A DNA stretch of 27,468 nt from NCBI GenBank assembly GCA_964579675.1, contig CAZOIA010000058.1, forward strand, positions 1-27,468, written 5' to 3'. The notes below the pieces were generated by a model that saw only the letters and a list, made by a program, of their open reading frames with translations, did no database searches and was not told the DNA's origin. Each line of letters starts with the position of its first letter. The first letter of the stretch is position 1. Of the stretch, positions 23,885-27,468 are shown piece after piece. Position numbers and translations under genes: made by a program. The stretch comes from CAZOIA01 sp964579675. Lineage in GTDB: Bacteria; Planctomycetota; Phycisphaerae; UBA1845; PWPN01.

Positions 23885-24775
23885 ATGAACGGGAGAGAGC
23901 GAGACATCAGGACGGGTTGTCTGGTTGGGGTATTGGCGATTGTGGCGGCCGGCTTCGGCCAGCCGGCGCTGGCCCAGTCCGGCGTTGGCGAACTGACCGG
24001 CGCCTTGCCCGGCGGGCCCTATGGTGCACTCAGCATCAGGGTCAGCCAGGGAGGGAGCGATCTGATCAACCTGCCCAGCGTTCCGTTGCCGAACCATATC
24101 AAGTTCAACGACGACACGAGTGATGACTATGTCGTGCTCGATACCTGGGGCGCTGGAGCCACCGAAACGGACATCATTCTCAAGGCAATCAGCGACGGTG
24201 ATCCGGAGGCCTCTTTTCGCACCACGCACTGGTACATCGACTCGATCGTTCCCGGTGAGATTCACACGCCGGGACCGATCTCGCTTTTCGATCCCAGTGC
24301 AGGCCTGATCGAAGTCGAGATCTCAAATATCACCTTCGTCAATACGCTGACCGCCACCCCGATGGTGCTCGACCAGGAGGATTTTCTGGTCTCGTACATG
24401 CGTAATGTGCCCGGCTTCTTCTACAAGTTCGACGATGCCAACGGTTTCGGCGACTACATCCCCGGCGTCCAGGCCGTCCAGGTGCCGGGCTCCAAGTATC
24501 ATGACGGCATCACCAGCTACGCCTTCTCGTCAACCACGGGCCCAACGGTGTCATGGAAGTGGAGCGGCCTCATTCCTCCGAATCCGGCTCCTGACCCGCT
24601 GCTGAATACGCCGGCCATCGACGAAGACGGCAACTCACATGTCGGCGACGGCTACGTGCACGAGCTGGGTCTGGGGGTTGCGTTCGTGGGTGAATTGGTG
24701 CCCGAGCCGACAACCGCCCTGATGGCGGTCGTGTTTGCTCCGCTGGCGCTGGGACGGGGCCGTCGTCGCCGTTGA
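23885..24775 (+). CDS. PEP-CTERM domain-containing exported protein
   Basis: A 296-residue secreted protein with a Sec signal peptide (cleavage near ALA-QS, about residue 31) and a C-terminal sorting signal: VPEPTT, a hydrophobic helix and a basic end (RGRRRR). PEP-CTERM tails are recognised by exosortase, which cleaves and attaches the protein to the envelope or extracellular matrix; the exosortase must be encoded elsewhere. The middle (about 35-265) is beta-rich and acidic, without a recognised domain; a D-E-D-G-N-S stretch near 249 precedes the tail. ATG 23885 follows GAGG by seven bases. A terminator sits 62 bases after the stop. The function of the mature part is unknown. Confidence 0.88.
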   Translation: MNGRERDIRTGCLVGVLAIVAAGFGQPALAQSGVGELTGALPGGPYGALSIRVSQGGSDLINLPSVPLPNHIKFNDDTSDDYVVLDTWGAGATETDIILKAISDGDPEASFRTTHWYIDSIVPGEIHTPGPISLFDPSAGLIEVEISNITFVNTLTATPMVLDQEDFLVSYMRNVPGFFYKFDDANGFGDYIPGVQAVQVPGSKYHDGITSYAFSSTTGPTVSWKWSGLIPPNPAPDPLLNTPAIDEDGNSHVGDGYVHELGLGVAFVGELVPEPTTALMAVVFAPLALGRGRRRR

Positions 24776-24837
24776 CCGCCCCGCCGATCGGCGTATCATC
24801 AAGTCTCGGGCAAGGTTACACGTGCAACGCGCGGACA

Positions 24838-24871
24838 GGGCGTGGCGCCGGTTGAAGGCCACGCCCTTTTT
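24838..24871 (+). terminator. Rho-independent terminator after the PEP-CTERM gene
   Basis: GGGCGTGGC (24838-24846) and GCCACGCCC (24858-24866) form a perfect 9-bp stem with an 11-base loop, followed directly by five T residues (24867-24871). It is the clearest intrinsic terminator in the window and isolates the PEP-CTERM gene from clpS. Confidence 0.8.
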
Positions 24872-24897
24872 CCGTGCACTCCGGCGGCCGGAGTACG

Positions 24898-24926
24898 TGG
24901 AAATCATGCGGAAACGGGCGTATAAT
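24898..24926 (+). promoter_or_regulatory. Probable sigma70-type promoter for clpS
   Basis: TGGAAA (24898-24903, 4/6), 17 bases, TATAAT (24921-24926, 6/6). The start is expected near 24933, some 30 bases before ATG 24964, with AGGAGG at 24947-24952. Confidence 0.65.
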
Positions 24927-24963
24927 CGGTCGTAAGACGAGGGGGTAGGAGGAATCGCCACCA

Positions 24964-25305
24964 ATGTCCGACCAAGACGAAAGGGAAGCCCTGAACGAGG
25001 AGGGGTTGAGGGGCGCGAGCCCGGTCAGGCCTCGCGAGCGCCGCTCACCGCAGAAACCGCCGCCGCGGCTGCTTCCGCCGTGGAAGGTGATTCTCCACAA
25101 CGACGACGTGAACGACGTATTGAAGATGGTCAGGGTTGTCCGCCAGTTGACCCATCTGAGCAAGGAAGAAGCCATTGCCCGCACGCTGGAGGCGGACCAG
25201 AGCGGCGCTGCCCTGTTGCTGGTCACGCATCAGGAGCGGGCGGAACTCTACGTCGAGCAGTTCGCCACCTACGGCCTCACCGTAACCACGGAACCCGACG
25301 CCTGA
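24964..25305 (+). CDS. clpS: ClpS, adaptor of the ClpAP/ClpCP protease (N-degron)
   Basis: A 113-residue cytosolic adaptor that delivers N-degron substrates (proteins starting with Leu, Phe, Tyr or Trp) to the Clp unfoldase. An unstructured N-terminal tail (about 1-37) is followed by the ClpS core: WKVILHNDD (Asn46, Asp47, which bind the substrate amino terminus), the helix region LSKEEAIARTLEA and the VTHQERAELYVEQF strand-helix. In E. coli ClpS the substrate pocket also uses His66; here the aligned residue is Asp78 (LEADQSG). The gatekeeper Met40 position is Val. ATG 24964 has AGGAGG eleven bases upstream and a good promoter. No clpA/clpC is adjacent. Confidence 0.93.
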   Translation: MSDQDEREALNEEGLRGASPVRPRERRSPQKPPPRLLPPWKVILHNDDVNDVLKMVRVVRQLTHLSKEEAIARTLEADQSGAALLLVTHQERAELYVEQFATYGLTVTTEPDA

Positions 25306-25364
25306 TCCCGCGTTCTTGTTATCATCTTGTTGATTGTTGCTGAGCACCCGTGCCGCGTGCGGCG

Positions 25365-27299
25365 CTATGGTGTAACCAGGCGGATGGCGGCTCGCGTGAC
25401 GGTCTCGATTCCGGGTAGCGCGGTCCGCTCGGCCGGCTTGGCGGCAGGAATGGGACATGCCGCGGCACAAATGCGGCCGGCGTGGAAAGAACCGATCCCC
25501 CCGTCGCTCGCCAACCGGGCGATCAACTCGCTGCCGAAGCCGGCGAAGCCCTGGCCCTCTTCGACCACGAGCAAGCGTCTGGTTTGAGCAACCGACTCCG
25601 CGATCGGGGCGATATCCAGCGGGTACAACTGGGTCGGGATCAACAGGTCACAGGCGAGATCCTCGTCCGCCAGGTTCGCGATCGCTGACTCCACCGCGGA
25701 CACCAGCCCGCCGTACGTGACGATCGTCAGTTGCCGCTCGCCGGCCGGCGCGATCCGGATCGTCGGGAACGGGGCATCGGCGGCGGTCAGCTCACACCCG
25801 GGCGGCGGGCACGAATCGGTCCGCTGGCCGTAGAGCAGCTTGTTCTCGATCACCAGCGTCGGCCGATCGCAGCCCGCCAGCAGCGTGCGGTACATCTGGG
25901 CCGGGCACCAGCGTTTATGGACGGCCAGTACGCGGGTCCCGGGCAGCCCCAACAGGTGCTTCTCCAGGCACTGACTGTGCGTCGGCCCATAACCGCGGTA
26001 TCCACCCATCGGCGTCCGGATGACGATCGGCACCTCGACCTGGTCGTTGTACATCCAGGAAAACTTGGCAGCGTGGTTGATGATCTGATCGGCCGCCAGC
26101 ATCAGAAAATCGCCGAACATGATCTCCACCGCCGGCCGCCAGCCGGCTAGCGCCAGGCCGCTGGCGATCCCGACCATCGCCGCCTCGCTGATCGGAGTGT
26201 TGCGAACGCGATCTCCGAAGTTCTCGCTCAGACCGGCCGTTACCTTGAACGCGCCGCCGCACGGGTCGCGTATGTCCTCACCCAGCAGTATGATCCGCGC
26301 GTCCCGCGACATCGCTTCACTCAGCGCATCGCGAATCGCGTCAACGACTCGCCTGCTGTCGAACGTGACCGGGCTCCAACTGGGGCAAGGCAGCGTTTCG
26401 GGTCTGACTTCCTGGCGGTTCTCGGCGATCGTGGCAAACGGTGCCGCCGATGCCCGCTCGACCGCTTTATCGAGCCGGCGGTCTATCGCCGCCAGCAGCT
26501 TCCGCGATTCCGGCGAGTCCTCCGCGAGGATCTGGTTCAGCGGGTCGGCGCGAGCGAACGCGCTTACTTCTTCCGGGTCGCGGTTGTCGTCACCCTTCGA
26601 ATGCGCGCTGAGCCGGTACGTCTTGACTTGGAGCAACAGCGGGCGGCGGGTCCGGCGTACCAATCGGACCGCCTCGGACGCCCGTTCGATCAGATTCTCC
26701 GGGTTCCAGGTGTCGGCGTAGCGGGCGTCGATCCCGAAGGCGTAGGCCCGGCCCTTGATGGTGCCGGCCAGGGTGTCAGCCTGCGGCGTGGATTGCGCCA
26801 TGCCGTTGTCTTCAACCACGATCAGCAGGGGCAGTGACCACTTGGCCGCAATGTTGAGCGTCTCATAGACGACGCCCTGGCCGAGCGTCCCGTCGCCGAT
26901 GAACACCGTCGCGATGTTGCTTCCACCTTCGAGTCGCCGGGCCATCGCCAGACCGGCGGCCACGGGGACCGTGCCCCCTTGCACGCCGTTGGCGAAGAAC
27001 CCGTCGCGACAGAGGTGCTGGCTTCCGCCGCGTCCGCCGCACACGCCGGTGGATCGGCCCATGATCTCGGCGATGAGACCTTCAACGTCGTCGGTCCAGG
27101 CGAGAAAATGTCCGTGGCCCCGGTGATTGCTGAAGATGAAGTCGCCCGGCTTGAGGGCCTCCATCACCGCCACGCCGGTCCATTCCTGGCCGATGCAAGT
27201 GTGCACCGTACCGAAGAGCTTGCCCTTCGCAAACAGCTTCAACAGCCGTTCTTCCGTCCGCCGGATGGTAAGGGCTTTGGCCAGCAGCCGCTGATTCAT
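25365..27299 (-). CDS. 2-oxoacid dehydrogenase E1, fused alpha and beta subunits
   Basis: A 644-residue thiamine diphosphate enzyme joining E1-alpha (residues about 1-300) and E1-beta (about 318-644) of the pyruvate/branched-chain/acetoin dehydrogenase type. It oxidatively decarboxylates a 2-oxoacid and passes the acyl group to the lipoyl arm of E2. The ThDP motif GDG (135-137) ... N (165) is present, followed by NGMAQST; the beta half shows LLGEDI, the EIMFGDFL region and LLVVEEG. The fused layout is known in several phyla. ATG 27299 follows GGGGG by two bases; the frame is open to the window edge without a more convincing start. Another minus-strand frame ends at 27296-27298, overlapping this ATG as ATGA, so an upstream gene in the same operon is possible but only 170 bases are visible. 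Neither E2 nor E3 is in the window. Confidence 0.9.
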   Translation of the reverse strand: MNQRLLAKALTIRRTEERLLKLFAKGKLFGTVHTCIGQEWTGVAVMEALKPGDFIFSNHRGHGHFLAWTDDVEGLIAEIMGRSTGVCGGRGGSQHLCRDGFFANGVQGGTVPVAAGLAMARRLEGGSNIATVFIGDGTLGQGVVYETLNIAAKWSLPLLIVVEDNGMAQSTPQADTLAGTIKGRAYAFGIDARYADTWNPENLIERASEAVRLVRRTRRPLLLQVKTYRLSAHSKGDDNRDPEEVSAFARADPLNQILAEDSPESRKLLAAIDRRLDKAVERASAAPFATIAENRQEVRPETLPCPSWSPVTFDSRRVVDAIRDALSEAMSRDARIILLGEDIRDPCGGAFKVTAGLSENFGDRVRNTPISEAAMVGIASGLALAGWRPAVEIMFGDFLMLAADQIINHAAKFSWMYNDQVEVPIVIRTPMGGYRGYGPTHSQCLEKHLLGLPGTRVLAVHKRWCPAQMYRTLLAGCDRPTLVIENKLLYGQRTDSCPPPGCELTAADAPFPTIRIAPAGERQLTIVTYGGLVSAVESAIANLADEDLACDLLIPTQLYPLDIAPIAESVAQTRRLLVVEEGQGFAGFGSELIARLASDGGIGSFHAGRICAAACPIPAAKPAERTALPGIETVTRAAIRLVTP

Positions 27300-27468
27300 A
27301 ACCCCCGGCGGGCAAGCCGCGGATGCCACGTCCGCGTTTGCCGCGATACGGCGTGGCCTGCGGACACCTGGCGCGTCCGCCCGTGTGCGGTTGTCGTCCC
27401 CTGGGGTGCGTGCTGACCTGTTTGCTGCTGGAGGGCGTCGCCGACGAGCTGCCCGTTCCCGTTGGGAC

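Noticed and set aside
27300..27468. Partial minus-strand gene upstream of the E1 gene
   Set aside because: A frame ending at 27296 stays open to the window edge, but only the first few codons at the edge have gene-like codon use and no product can be recognised.
1..27468. tRNA, rRNA or known riboswitch
   Set aside because: No cloverleaf, rRNA-like stretch or recognisable aptamer core was seen by eye; a covariance-model search was not possible.

Overview
This window looks like chromosome from a GC-rich, planctomycete-type bacterium, most likely a Phycisphaerae-like lineage. The indicators are a PEP-CTERM protein, a Tat-exported Gfo/Idh/MocA lipoprotein, several lipoproteins of the alkaline phosphatase superfamily, LamG-rich and beta-helix surface proteins, a stand-alone ClpS and a fused pyruvate dehydrogenase-type E1. 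This assignment rests on recognised gene families, not on a marker gene. No rRNA, tRNA, CRISPR array, insertion sequence or phage gene was recognised.

Layout: a GH15 glucoamylase-type enzyme (minus, 44-2020) is divergent from a very large pilin-like LamG protein (plus, 2382-6440). A gene-poor stretch with hairpin-forming 42-bp tandem repeats follows. Next come rsgA (minus) and pyrF (plus), divergent from each other; pyrF overlaps the 3' end of an MsbA-like ABC exporter (minus). From 11.2 to 20.7 kb lies an envelope-flavoured block: an alkaline-phosphatase-like lipoprotein that seems to have lost metal ligands, a thioester-reductase-type SDR, a polytopic membrane protein, an alpha/beta hydrolase with a Cys nucleophile elbow, an intact alkaline-phosphatase/NPP-type lipoprotein and a Tat Gfo/Idh/MocA oxidoreductase. 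From 21.1 to 24.8 kb are a secreted beta-helix protein fused to a metzincin-like zinc protease and, divergently, a PEP-CTERM protein. clpS and a fused E1 alpha-beta 2-oxoacid dehydrogenase close the window.

The housekeeping genes (rsgA, pyrF, clpS, E1) are single and not in operons of related function. The accessory genes share one theme, export to the cell envelope: type-III/pilin-like, Sec, lipoprotein, Tat and PEP-CTERM signals are all present. Most genes are arranged divergently or convergently with short gaps or overlaps, so most transcription units are probably mono- or bicistronic.

The most noteworthy candidates are the domain-nested giant pilin-like protein, the beta-helix/metzincin fusion (with a TTG start fixed by a good ribosome binding site) and the apparent pseudo-phosphatase lipoprotein. 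No complete new multi-gene system could be demonstrated from sequence alone.
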